DNA of 64,000 nt, taken from NCBI RefSeq assembly GCF_002305875.1, contig NZ_CP022098.1, forward strand, positions 8,432,001 to 8,496,000, given 5' to 3'. Source of the DNA: Cystobacter fuscus. GTDB lineage: Bacteria; Myxococcota; Myxococcia; Myxococcales; Myxococcaceae. Position 1 is the stretch's first letter, and each line of letters opens with the position of its first letter. The notes beneath the pieces are model-generated. The model had not been told where the DNA came from, made no database searches, and worked only from the letters and a program-made list of their open reading frames with translations. Position numbers and translations under genes: made by a program. Below, one piece after another: positions 1 to 7,378 of the stretch.

Positions 1-396
1 GCGCTGTTCGACGACGACGTCCACCTCCACGCGGGGGTACCGCGCCCGGAATGCTGGCAGCACGGGCGCGATGAGGAGGGGCACCGCCGCTCGTGGCACG
101 GACAGCTTCAGCCGTCCGACGGCCTCCCCGGGCTGGGCCGCGGCCCCGTGGAGGGCGGCAGCGGCTTGGGCAAGACCTGGACCGGCCTCCTCCACCAGCC
201 GCCGCCCCGCGTCCGTCAGGGCCACGCTGCGCGAGGTGCGGTTGAGCAGGACCACGCTCAGCTGCTCCTCCAGCTGCCGCACCGACTGGCTCACGGCGGC
301 CGTGGAGACGCCGAGCTCGCGCGCCGCCCCCCGGAAGCTCTGGAGACGCGCGACGGCAAGGAACACGTGGAGCTGCTGGAAGAGGACCGTCTTCAT
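1..396 (-). CDS. LysR-family transcriptional regulator (N-terminal part, cut by window edge)
   Basis: The first 132 residues are visible; the C-terminus lies outside the window. The start begins MKTVLFQQLHVFLAVARLQS. An N-terminal winged HTH follows (residues about 5-65, with ARELGVSTAAVSQSVRQLE as the recognition region) and then the start of the effector-binding domain. This is the standard LysR architecture. The gene diverges from the MFS exporter that starts 244 bp away. In this family the usual role is to activate the divergent neighbour in response to a small ligand, so control of that exporter is an inference from layout. Confidence 0.9.
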   Translation of the reverse strand, partial: MKTVLFQQLHVFLAVARLQSFRGAARELGVSTAAVSQSVRQLEEQLSVVLLNRTSRSVALTDAGRRLVEEAGPGLAQAAAALHGAAAQPGEAVGRLKLSVPRAAVPLLIAPVLPAFRARYPRVEVDVVVEQR

Positions 397-640
397 TGCG
401 GTGATTCCTCCGAAGTGCCGGTCGGGAGTGCCGTGACGGCCCTGCGCACGAGTATGGCCACTTTCGGCAAATAGCCGGGCCACCATCAACCCCTGCTTAA
501 CGGCCCGTTCGCTCCTCGCCGTCTGGTGCCCGAAGGGCGCGCCGCGTAATCCTTTCACCGTGCCCTGCTGCTCCAGCGAGCACGACGCGCAGGGCACTTG
601 CCCACCCCGCAAGGCTCTCGACACAACCTGAGAGAGAATC

Positions 641-1885
641 ATGTCCATCCCACTCGCCGGCGCGCCCGTGGCGCCGGCCCCGCGCTCCGCGTCATGGGGC
701 GCCGTATTCGCGCTCACCCTGTGCGTCTCGACGCTCGTCGCGTCCGAGTTCATGCCGGTGAGCCTCCTGACGCCCATCGCGTCGGACCTCCACCTGAGCG
801 AAGGCCGCGCCGGCCAGGCGATTGCCGTGTCCGGCCTCTTCGCCGTGCTGACGAGCCTCTTCATCGCGTCCGCGGCCAGGTCCGTCGACCGCCGGAAGCT
901 GCTCCTCGGCCTCACCGGCGTGATGCTGGCTTCGGGCCTCGTGACCGCCCTGGCGCCGAGCTTCACCGTGCTCATGCTGGGCCGTGCACTCATCGGCATC
1001 GTCATCGGCGGCTTCTGGTCGTTGTCGGCGGCCACCGTCATGCGGCTGGTCCCCGAGGGCGACGTGCCGCGTGCGCTCGCCGTGCTGAACGGTGGCAACG
1101 CGCTGGCCACCACCATCGCGGCGCCGCTCGGCAGCTTCCTGGGCCAGTACATCGGGTGGCGTGGTGCGTTCTTCGCGGTCGTTCCTCTCGCGGCCATCAC
1201 CCTCGTGTGGCAGTTCTTCACCTTGCCCCCCATGCCCACGGAGCGCGCCGCTCCGCCTCCGAGCACGTTCGCCCTCCTTCGACGCCCCAAGGCGCTGTGG
1301 GGCATCCTGGCGGTCACGCTCTTCTTCATGGGCCAGTTCGCCCTCTTCACGTACCTGCGTCCCTTCCTGGAGACGGTCACGCGGGTCGGGGTGTCCACCC
1401 TCTCGCTGGTCCTGTTGGGGATGGGCACCGCGGGGCTCCTGGGCACGTATCTCATCGGGTTCCTCGTGGCCAGGCGGCTGTCCGCGGTGCTCATCGCCGC
1501 GCCGGTGGCCATGGCCGTCATCGCGGTCGCGCTCGTCGTCTTCGGCCGGTCCCTCGCGGCAACGGCCGTCCTCCTCGTGGGGTGGGGGCTCATCGGCACG
1601 GCGGCGCCGGTCGCGTGGTGGACGTGGCTCAGCCGCACGCTGCCGCGCGACGCGGAGGCTGGCGGCGGCCTCATGGTCGCGGCCATTCAGCTCGCCATCA
1701 CGGTTGGCGCCTCGCTCGGGGGGCTGCTGTTCGACCGGAGCGGCTACCAGAGCACGTTCGTGGTGAGCGCCGCACTGCTCGGAGCAGCGGCCCTCCTGGC
1801 CATCCGGGCGTCGAGGGATGCCTGCGTTGGCGATGCCGAGGTCCACATGGCGTCGCTGAAGAGCGCCTCCTGGAGGAAGGCGTGA
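641..1885 (+). CDS. nepI: MFS efflux transporter, NepI-like (purine ribonucleoside exporter family)
   Basis: This 414-residue integral membrane protein has twelve hydrophobic segments. It resembles E. coli NepI along its length: EFMPVSLLTPIASDL in TM1, a DRRKLLLG loop after TM2, LIGIVIGGFWSLSAATVMRL around TM4-5, APLGSFLGQYIGWR in TM5-6 and AAPVAWWTWLSRTLP around TM10. NepI exports purine ribonucleosides and 6-mercaptopurine, and belongs to the AraJ/YdhP-type drug and sugar efflux group. The substrate here is inferred only from similarity. The ATG at 641 has an AGAGAG-type ribosome site just upstream. The gene diverges from a LysR regulator, a common arrangement for inducible exporters. Confidence 0.85.
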   Translation: MSIPLAGAPVAPAPRSASWGAVFALTLCVSTLVASEFMPVSLLTPIASDLHLSEGRAGQAIAVSGLFAVLTSLFIASAARSVDRRKLLLGLTGVMLASGLVTALAPSFTVLMLGRALIGIVIGGFWSLSAATVMRLVPEGDVPRALAVLNGGNALATTIAAPLGSFLGQYIGWRGAFFAVVPLAAITLVWQFFTLPPMPTERAAPPPSTFALLRRPKALWGILAVTLFFMGQFALFTYLRPFLETVTRVGVSTLSLVLLGMGTAGLLGTYLIGFLVARRLSAVLIAAPVAMAVIAVALVVFGRSLAATAVLLVGWGLIGTAAPVAWWTWLSRTLPRDAEAGGGLMVAAIQLAITVGASLGGLLFDRSGYQSTFVVSAALLGAAALLAIRASRDACVGDAEVHMASLKSASWRKA

Positions 1886-1991
1886 AGGCCCACCGTCAAC
1901 GAGCGCTGAACGGCCCGTTCACGTTCGACGCGTAGCCCCCGGCGGAGCCGGGCGGTACCACTTGAACCTCACCCCCACAAGGATGAAGACG

Positions 1992-3083
1992 ATGAAGAAA
2001 ATGAAGCTGCCCCTCGCGACCCACCGACGTTCCTTGCTCGATGCACTTCTGCTCAGTTCATTCTCCGCACTGGTGGCCTGCGCATCGCCCTCGGCATCGG
2101 TGGCGAGTCCAACGCCGGGCCTCCCGCCTGGGGACACGACCCACGGTGCGGACAACTTCTACACGAGCGACAGGGTCACCGTTCAGAAGGTCGTCTTCAA
2201 GAACCAATACAAGATGAATGTCGTAGGGAACCTGTTCGTTCCCAAGGACCTGGATCGCGGCGCGAAGAATCCGGCGATCGTCGTCGGACATCCCATGGGG
2301 GCGGTCAAGGAGCAGAGCGCGAACCTGTACGCCACGAAGATGGCGGAGCAGGGATTCGTCACCCTGTCCTTGGACCTGTCTTTTTGGGGCGAGAGTGAAG
2401 GCCAACCCCGCAATGCGGTTGCGCCGGACATCTATGCCGAGGACTTCAACGCCGCGGTGGACTTCCTGCGCACCCAGCCGTTTGTCGACAGGGAGCGGAT
2501 TGGCGCCCTCGGAATTTGCGGCAGCGGGAGCTTCGTCATCAGTGCGGCCAAGATCGATCCGCGCATCAAGGCCATCGCAACAGTCAGCATGTACGACATG
2601 GGCGCTGCCAACCGCAACGGGCTCAGGCATTCGGTGACCCTCGAGCAGAGAAAGAAGTTCATCGAGGAGGCAGCGCTGCAGCGCGATGTGGAGTTCGCGG
2701 GTGGTGAAACCAGATATACGAGCGGGACGCCCGAAGAATTGAGTGACCAGTCAACTGCGATTGATCGTGAGTTCTACGACTTCTACCGCACTTCGCGGGG
2801 TCATAGCCCGAATACCACGACGCATCCGACGCTCAGCAGCAACACCAGGTTCATGAACTTCTACCCGTTCACGGACATCGAGACGATCTCTCCTCGGCCG
2901 ATGCTCTTCATCGCGGGCGAGAACGCTCATTCCAGAGAGTTCAGTGACGAGGCCTACCGGCTTGCCGGTGACCCCAAGGAACTGGTCATCGTGCCTGGCG
3001 CTGGTCACGTGGATCTCTACGATCGTGTCAACCTCATTCCCTTTGACAAGTTGACCACGTTCTTCCGGAACAATCTGAAGTGA
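1992..3083 (+). CDS. Secreted alpha/beta hydrolase lipoprotein (dienelactone hydrolase/YcjY-like)
   Basis: The product is 363 residues from the ATG at 1992, which has AAGGA 8 bp upstream; the ATG at 1983 is an alternative. The N-terminus is a basic signal peptide ending in a lipobox-like LVAC, so it is probably a lipoprotein. The hydrolase fold is clear: an oxyanion region VVGHPMGAVKE, a nucleophile elbow LGICGSGSF in which Cys takes the usual Ser place as in dienelactone hydrolases, an acid region after FIAGENAHS, and a catalytic His in PGAGHVDLYD. YcjY-like hydrolases act on small esters or peptides; the substrate is not known. It stands alone, convergent with the small lipoprotein gene downstream. 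Confidence 0.8.
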   Translation: MKKMKLPLATHRRSLLDALLLSSFSALVACASPSASVASPTPGLPPGDTTHGADNFYTSDRVTVQKVVFKNQYKMNVVGNLFVPKDLDRGAKNPAIVVGHPMGAVKEQSANLYATKMAEQGFVTLSLDLSFWGESEGQPRNAVAPDIYAEDFNAAVDFLRTQPFVDRERIGALGICGSGSFVISAAKIDPRIKAIATVSMYDMGAANRNGLRHSVTLEQRKKFIEEAALQRDVEFAGGETRYTSGTPEELSDQSTAIDREFYDFYRTSRGHSPNTTTHPTLSSNTRFMNFYPFTDIETISPRPMLFIAGENAHSREFSDEAYRLAGDPKELVIVPGAGHVDLYDRVNLIPFDKLTTFFRNNLK

Positions 3084-3319
3084 CCCAGGCATCGCCAGGG
3101 AAAGCACACGGAACAAGGAGAAGCCGCCCATGCGTGGAGTTGTAATGGCAGCCCCTGGCGACGTTCGCGCCGAGGAACGCGAGGACCCGAAGATCATCAC
3201 GACCCGGAGCTGACACCCCATCTGGGTCGACTTCGCTACCCACTTTCGTCCTATAGCCGTAGTTCGATCCGCGCTCCTCGCGCTCGATACTGGAATAGGC
3301 AACTCCGCACCCTTCGCTC

Positions 3320-3357
3320 AAAAACCAGCCGGGCGCCCCACCTGCTCGCCCGGCCGG
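3320..3357 (-). terminator. Intrinsic terminator of the small Cys-rich lipoprotein gene
   Basis: Read on the minus strand, an 11-bp G+C-rich stem (arms 3347-3357 and 3325-3335, with two G-T pairs) and an 11-nt loop are followed by five T residues (3324-3320). It lies 47 nt downstream of the lipoprotein stop codon. I see no other gene in the 320-bp interval 3084-3403; the open frames there read through this hairpin and look random. Confidence 0.7.
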
Positions 3358-3403
3358 CTGTCCTTCGAGACTCACCTTCAGGGGCGCGTCCGCGCCGGGA
3401 GGC

Positions 3404-3712
3404 TCAGGCGCACCACTCAGCACCCGCGTCGTTGTGATACACGCGCTGGCCACTGGGACAGCAGTACACGGCCCTCGTGGAGGTGGGCGTCTGGACACAG
3501 GTATAGGAGCCGGAGACAGAGTAGCCACGGCAGTCCAGCCCGCTCCCGCACACCGGCAGGGCCTGCTGCGAGACGTCAGACGTTTCGCCTGCGGACATTT
3601 CGCCAGCGGGCACCGTCGCGTCCGTCTGCTCGTCGGCCTCCATGGAACCGCCGCAGCCCACCACCAGCGCCATGCCCGAGACCAGGAACAGCTTCGTCAA
3701 CATGTTCTTCAT
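3404..3712 (-). CDS. Small Cys-rich lipoprotein, function unknown
   Basis: This 102-residue protein has a short signal peptide and a lipobox VVGC, so it should be lipidated and sit in the cell envelope. A Ser/Thr/Glu-rich linker (residues 24-50) leads to a compact C-terminal segment with seven Cys residues (CGSGLDC, SYTC, YCC, EWC), probably disulfide-bonded outside the cytoplasm. Myxobacteria encode many such small secreted proteins without known function. A GGGGGAT ribosome site lies 8 bp before the ATG. A terminator follows the gene and a possible decayed paralogue lies upstream. Confidence 0.75.
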   Translation of the reverse strand: MKNMLTKLFLVSGMALVVGCGGSMEADEQTDATVPAGEMSAGETSDVSQQALPVCGSGLDCRGYSVSGSYTCVQTPTSTRAVYCCPSGQRVYHNDAGAEWCA

Positions 3713-3760
3713 TGTTGATATCCCCCATGTCCCTTTCCAGAACGGAAAGGTGGTGAAGTC

Positions 3761-3872
3761 CTACCAGGAGTGAACAGAGCAGTAATCCACGTCTTGGCCA
3801 CAATTGTCGAACATGCAACATCCACGCGGGCCCGCAGGGGACCTTGCAGTGAGCGCGAGAGCAGCTCCTCAC
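3761..3872 (-). pseudogene. Possible remnant of a second small Cys-rich secreted peptide
   Basis: On the minus strand a short open frame without a start codon ends in a Cys-rich tail reading GCCMFDNCGQDVDYC followed by SVHSW and a stop. Its Cys spacing recalls the C-terminus of the intact Cys-rich lipoprotein directly downstream. I read it as the decayed 3' end of a tandem paralogue. It is short, so chance is not excluded. Confidence 0.3.
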
Positions 3873-3901
3873 GCCCGTCGAGAAGCGCTAGCCGGTGGCC
3901 G

Positions 3902-4810
3902 TCACTCCGGGCCGTGGGCGTCGAGCGTGTTGAGGATGCGCCGCAACACCTCCCGCTCCGTCTCGGACAGCGGCAGGAGCGGGGCACGCAGTGCTCCCAC
4001 CCGGGTGCCGCGCAGTTCCAGCCCCGCGGCGATGGTGCGGGGCAGGCCGCCCTTCACGATGAATTGCAGCAGTGGCAACTGTTTCTGGAAGACGCGCCGG
4101 GCCGCGCCGAGGTCACCCTTCTCCACCACCTCATGGAAGAGCCGCAGGTTGAGCTCCGGAATGAGAGCGGGTGCCGCCGTGCACCAGCCTCGCGCTCCGG
4201 CGGCGAAGGCGGCCAGGGCGAGCGGGTTGGAGCCGTTGTAGAAGGCCACGTCCTCGCCCGCCACCTGACGCAGCCGGTGCATGCGGCCCACGTCGCCGGT
4301 GCTCTCCTTCACCATGGTGACGTTGGGAATCTCCAGCAACCGCGCGAGGAACTCGGGCGTCATGTCCAGCCCACCCGTGGCCGGGTTGTTGTAGGCCATG
4401 ATGGGAATGGAGATGGCGCTCGCCACCCGGTCGAAGTGCCGGAGGATTTCCTCCTCGGAGAGCTTCCAGTAGCTCATCGGGATGATCATCACCGCCGCCG
4501 CGCCCGCCTTCTCGGCGAAGCGCGCGTGGTGCACGGTGCGCTCGGTGGTGAGGCTCGAGACCCCCACCATGACGGGCACCCGGCCACGCACGGCCTTCAA
4601 GGTGGACTCGGTGACGGCCTCGCGCTCCCCATCATCCAGGTAGGGCAGGCTGCCCGTGCTGCCGAGCGGGGCGATGGCGTGTACACCAGAGGCCGCCATC
4701 TGCTCGGTGAGCAGCCGGAGGGTGTCGAGGTCCACGCCTCCCTCCGCCCGGAAGGGGGTGATGGTGTAGCCGATGATACCGCGCATGGGAACGTTGCGGC
4801 TCATGGTCAT
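3902..4810 (-). CDS. Dihydrodipicolinate synthase/N-acetylneuraminate lyase (DapA) family aldolase
   Basis: This 302-residue class I aldolase of TIM-barrel type has the family signatures GSTGSLPYLDDGER, PIMAYNNPATGG with the catalytic Tyr, and VTMVKESTGD with the Schiff-base Lys. The family joins or splits pyruvate and an aldehyde. The context, paired with a cupin and under a MocR-type regulator, argues for a catabolic member (for example an oxo-acid aldolase) rather than the housekeeping lysine-pathway DapA; this is inference. The start ATG overlaps the stop of the upstream cupin gene (ATGA), so the two are translationally coupled. Confidence 0.85.
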   Translation of the reverse strand: MTMSRNVPMRGIIGYTITPFRAEGGVDLDTLRLLTEQMAASGVHAIAPLGSTGSLPYLDDGEREAVTESTLKAVRGRVPVMVGVSSLTTERTVHHARFAEKAGAAAVMIIPMSYWKLSEEEILRHFDRVASAISIPIMAYNNPATGGLDMTPEFLARLLEIPNVTMVKESTGDVGRMHRLRQVAGEDVAFYNGSNPLALAAFAAGARGWCTAAPALIPELNLRLFHEVVEKGDLGAARRVFQKQLPLLQFIVKGGLPRTIAAGLELRGTRVGALRAPLLPLSETEREVLRRILNTLDAHGPE

Positions 4811-5310
4811 CCCTCCTCGTCGTTGCGCAGCAGGGACTGGCCCTTCTCACCCACTTCCTCGCGCAGCGCCACGCCGCCCATGTTCTGCAGCATGGGGGCG
4901 TTCTCGCAGGCGAGGTAGCGCGCGCGGCCCGTCGGGTGCGTGTTGACGTGGTTGTGCCACGCCCACACGGGGATGTAGACGGCGTCACCCTGCTTCCAGT
5001 GGATGCGCTTGCCCTGGATCTCGGAGTACCCCTCGCCCTCCAGCACGTAGAGGATGGTCTCGTAGGTGTGGCGGTGCTTGTTGGAGGACTGGCCGGGCTC
5101 CAGCCAACCAATCGTCATGCTGATGGCGTGCGAGGGCAGGTCCACGAAGAAGACGGGGTGCTTGCGCTCCTTCGAATAGCCCTCGTTGCGGCCGGCATCC
5201 TCGACATTCGGGTGGGCCAGCCGCTCCGGCATGACGACGCGCGGGCGGGGCGGTGTCTTGTCGAAGTCGGCGGACTCGTACTTCTTCTTCGTTTCAGCGG
5301 TCTGGTTCAT
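4807..5310 (-). CDS. Cupin-domain protein
   Basis: The product is 167 residues from the ATG at 5310; an open frame continues upstream, but it overlaps the divergent regulator. The single cupin barrel shows motif 1 (WLEPGQSSNKHRHTYETILYVLEGEG) only in part here: NKHRHTYE supplies His ligands and VLEGEGY follows. Motif 2 is GDAVYIPVWAWHNHVN. The residues suit one bound metal ion, so it could be a small dioxygenase or isomerase. It is the first gene of a two-gene operon with the DapA-family aldolase and diverges from the MocR regulator. Confidence 0.8.
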   Translation of the reverse strand: MNQTAETKKKYESADFDKTPPRPRVVMPERLAHPNVEDAGRNEGYSKERKHPVFFVDLPSHAISMTIGWLEPGQSSNKHRHTYETILYVLEGEGYSEIQGKRIHWKQGDAVYIPVWAWHNHVNTHPTGRARYLACENAPMLQNMGGVALREEVGEKGQSLLRNDEEG

Positions 5311-5392
5311 GGCGTCTCCCAAGGGCCCGCCGCGGTTGTGTCCGGAGGAGTTCCTCTCCGGGGGGCGGGCACGGGCAATACATAAGAAAACG

Positions 5393-5416
5393 ACCGGCAC
5401 CCCAGAAAGTGCCGGT
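5393..5416. promoter_or_regulatory. Palindromic operator candidate for the MocR-type regulator
   Basis: A perfect 8-bp inverted repeat, ACCGGCAC and GTGCCGGT, is separated by 8 bp. It lies in the 127-bp divergent interval, 83 bp from the cupin start and 22 bp from the regulator start. MocR/PdxR proteins bind such intergenic repeats to control themselves and a divergent operon. Assignment to this regulator is inference. Confidence 0.5.
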
Positions 5417-5437
5417 TCGTCGAAGTAGACTGGGCCG

Positions 5438-6904
5438 GTGCTCCGCTCCTGGAAGATGAACCTCGAGGTCGACCCGGCGTCCAACGTCCCCCTCTTCGTG
5501 CAGCTCTCGCGCGCCATCGTGCGCGACGTCGAGCGAGGGCGCCTGTCGCCAGGGGACGCGCTGCCGGGGACGCGCGCCATGGCGCAGCGGCTCGGCATCC
5601 ACCGCAACACCGTGGATGCGGCGTACCGCGAGCTCATCCAGCAGGGGTGGGCCGCAGCGGAGCCCTCGCGCGGCACCTTCATCTCCACCACCCTGCCGGT
5701 GAAGACGCCCAAGGGGTTTGGCAGCTCACCGAGGCAGCGGATGCCGCAGCAGCCCGCCTTCCCACTCGAGACGCCACGGGGCGTACGAGAGGACGTGGCG
5801 GCATCCGCCGCGCGGGGAGTGCTGATCTTCAATGACGGAACCCCGGACGTGCGACTCGCCCCCTCCCTGGCCCTGGCACGCGCCTTCCGCCGGGTGCTCA
5901 CGGGACGCGCCCGGACGACGCTCGGGGCGGGGGATGCGCGCGGCGAGCCACTCCTGCGCGGCTCTCTGGCCCGCATGCTGAGTGAGACGCGCGGCCTCGC
6001 CGCGGGCGAGGACGATGTGCTCGTCACCCGGGGCAGCCAGATGGCCCTCTTCCTCGTGGCCCAGGCCCTGGTGCGCCCCGGGGACGTCATCGCCGTGGAA
6101 GCGCTCGGCTATCGGCCAGCCTGGGACGCACTGAGGCTCGCCGGCGCCCGGCTGGTGGGGCTCCCGGTGGATGGCGAGGGCTTGCGCGTGGATGCCCTGC
6201 GGACGCTGCTCGCCCAGGGGCCCGTGCGGGCCGTCTTCGTCACCCCGCACCACCAGTACCCCACCACCGTCACGCTCACCGTCGCGCGCCGGCTGGAGCT
6301 GCTGCGCCTGGCCGCGGAGTCCGGGGTGGCCGTCGTCGAGGACGATTACGACCACGAGTTCCACTACGAGGGCCGCCCCGTGCTTCCCCTGGCGAGTGCG
6401 GACCGCTCGGGGAGCGTCGTCTACGTGGGCTCGCTCTCCAAGATCATGGCTCCGGGGTTGCGCCTCGGCTACGTCGTCGCGCCCGCGCCCGTGGTGCGGC
6501 AACTGGCCGCCCTGCGCGCGGTGGTGGACCGCCAGGGAGATGCCCCTCTCGAGCGCGCCGTGGCCGAGTTGCTGGAGGAGGGGGAGTTGCAACGCCATGC
6601 CCGGCGCGCACGCCGCGAGTACCTGGCGCGCCGGGACGCGCTCGCGGAGGCCCTGCACGGAGCCCTGGAGGATCACGTGGACTTCGAGGTGCCGGCTGGC
6701 GGGCTGGCCCTGTGGGTGCGCATCCGGGAGGGGCGCGAAGCGGGCGGGTGGGCCGAGCGGGCGCGTGCGGAGGGAGTGCACGTGACGGCCGGCCATTCCT
6801 TCGCGCTGGAGGGACAAGGGCCGGAGGCGTTCCGCCTGGGCTTCGCCTCGCTCAACCCCACGGAGCTGCGCGAGGCGGTGCGCCGGCTCGCACGCGCCCG
6901 CTGA
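5438..6904 (+). CDS. MocR-family regulator (GntR-type HTH fused to aminotransferase class I fold)
   Basis: The product is 488 residues from a GTG at 5438; an ATG at 5456 is an equally reasonable start. A GntR winged helix occupies residues about 15-80 (PLFVQLSRAIVRDV, GDALPGTRAMAQRLGIHRNT). After a linker comes a PLP-binding aminotransferase-like domain (about 125-485) with VEDDYDHEFHYEG, VYVGSLSKIMAPGLRLGY carrying the PLP Lys, and a C-terminal FRLGFASLNP. MocR proteins sense PLP or a PLP-amino-compound adduct and regulate vitamin B6, GABA, taurine or related genes. Here the likely target is the divergent cupin/aldolase operon. Confidence 0.9.
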   Translation: MLRSWKMNLEVDPASNVPLFVQLSRAIVRDVERGRLSPGDALPGTRAMAQRLGIHRNTVDAAYRELIQQGWAAAEPSRGTFISTTLPVKTPKGFGSSPRQRMPQQPAFPLETPRGVREDVAASAARGVLIFNDGTPDVRLAPSLALARAFRRVLTGRARTTLGAGDARGEPLLRGSLARMLSETRGLAAGEDDVLVTRGSQMALFLVAQALVRPGDVIAVEALGYRPAWDALRLAGARLVGLPVDGEGLRVDALRTLLAQGPVRAVFVTPHHQYPTTVTLTVARRLELLRLAAESGVAVVEDDYDHEFHYEGRPVLPLASADRSGSVVYVGSLSKIMAPGLRLGYVVAPAPVVRQLAALRAVVDRQGDAPLERAVAELLEEGELQRHARRARREYLARRDALAEALHGALEDHVDFEVPAGGLALWVRIREGREAGGWAERARAEGVHVTAGHSFALEGQGPEAFRLGFASLNPTELREAVRRLARAR

Positions 6905-7118
6905 GGGCCTCGTGGTGTTGGCGACTCCCACGACGCGCTTTCTCACGGTATGAGACAGGCTCCTGACCCGTGGCCACGCAGGCCGGGCAGGTTTTTCGAT
7001 TGAGAAATCAAAAGTCATTCCACGGCGATGGATGTGACGGAAAGTGGACCAGTTCTTTTTTGATTTGCCTTTGGGGGCCGTTTGGGTGCATGCTCGTGGC
7101 CCTCTGACTGAACGAACC

Positions 7119-7271
7119 ATGACGAACGCCCTCTCCACCCTCGAGCTGACCCTCCGCCCGGCGACGAACCGTGGCGTGCGTTCGCTCGTCGTGGAGGTGC
7201 TCGTAGTCGTCCTGGTAGCCGTGCTGCTGCTTGCGCTGCTTCTTGCGCAGGGGGCCGGGCCACCGTTCTGA
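7119..7271 (+). CDS. Leu/Val-rich leader peptide of the ilv-leu operon (attenuation)
   Basis: This 50-codon open frame begins MTNALSTLELTLRPATNRG. Residues 23-42 follow as a block in which 17 of 20 residues are Leu (9) or Val (8), including runs VVV, LLL and LLL. It ends QGAGPPF-stop, 23 nt before a strong terminator and 108 nt before ilvB. Position and composition match amino-acid-responsive leader peptides such as IvbL of enteric bacteria. A translating ribosome would stall in the run when charged Leu- or Val-tRNA is scarce. The hydrophobic block could look like a membrane helix, but the location argues for a regulatory peptide. An upstream in-frame extension to 7044 exists and is less likely. 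Confidence 0.75.
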   Translation: MTNALSTLELTLRPATNRGVRSLVVEVLVVVLVAVLLLALLLAQGAGPPF

Positions 7272-7312
7272 CACTGGAGAGCATCCAGGCCTGAACGAGA
7301 AGCCCCGCCCCC
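7250..7312 (+). promoter_or_regulatory. Antiterminator candidate of the ilv-leu attenuator
   Basis: The segment 7250-7259 (GGGGGCCGGG) lies between the Leu/Val codon run and the leader stop codon. It can pair with 7303-7312 (CCCCGCCCCC), the 5' arm of the terminator, with nine of ten base pairs. A ribosome stalled on Leu/Val codons would leave it free and block the terminator; a ribosome reaching the stop codon would cover it. The pairing is read directly from sequence; the mechanism is inference from known attenuators. Confidence 0.6.
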
Positions 7313-7340
7313 GGAAACGGAGGCGGGGCTTCTCGTTTTT
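7294..7340 (+). terminator. Attenuator terminator upstream of ilvB
   Basis: A near-perfect hairpin has arms 7294-7309 and 7322-7337 (16 bp) and an inner CCG-GAAA-CGG cap, ending in a run of five T. It sits 38 bp before the ilvB ATG and directly after the leader peptide, so it must be read through for operon expression. That identifies it as a regulated rather than an end-of-gene terminator. Confidence 0.85.
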
Positions 7341-7378
7341 CGGCGTCCTCAACCCTCGTGGTTCGCAGTGGAGACGCA

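Noticed and set aside
598-1935. A 445-codon plus-strand frame overlapping the MFS gene
   Set aside because: It is in another frame of the exporter, rich in Arg/His/Pro, and has no family motif; the 414-codon frame shows twelve membrane segments and NepI similarity.
5726-7138. A 470-codon minus-strand frame opposite the MocR regulator
   Set aside because: It is a high-GC shadow frame; the plus strand encodes a complete HTH-aminotransferase fusion.
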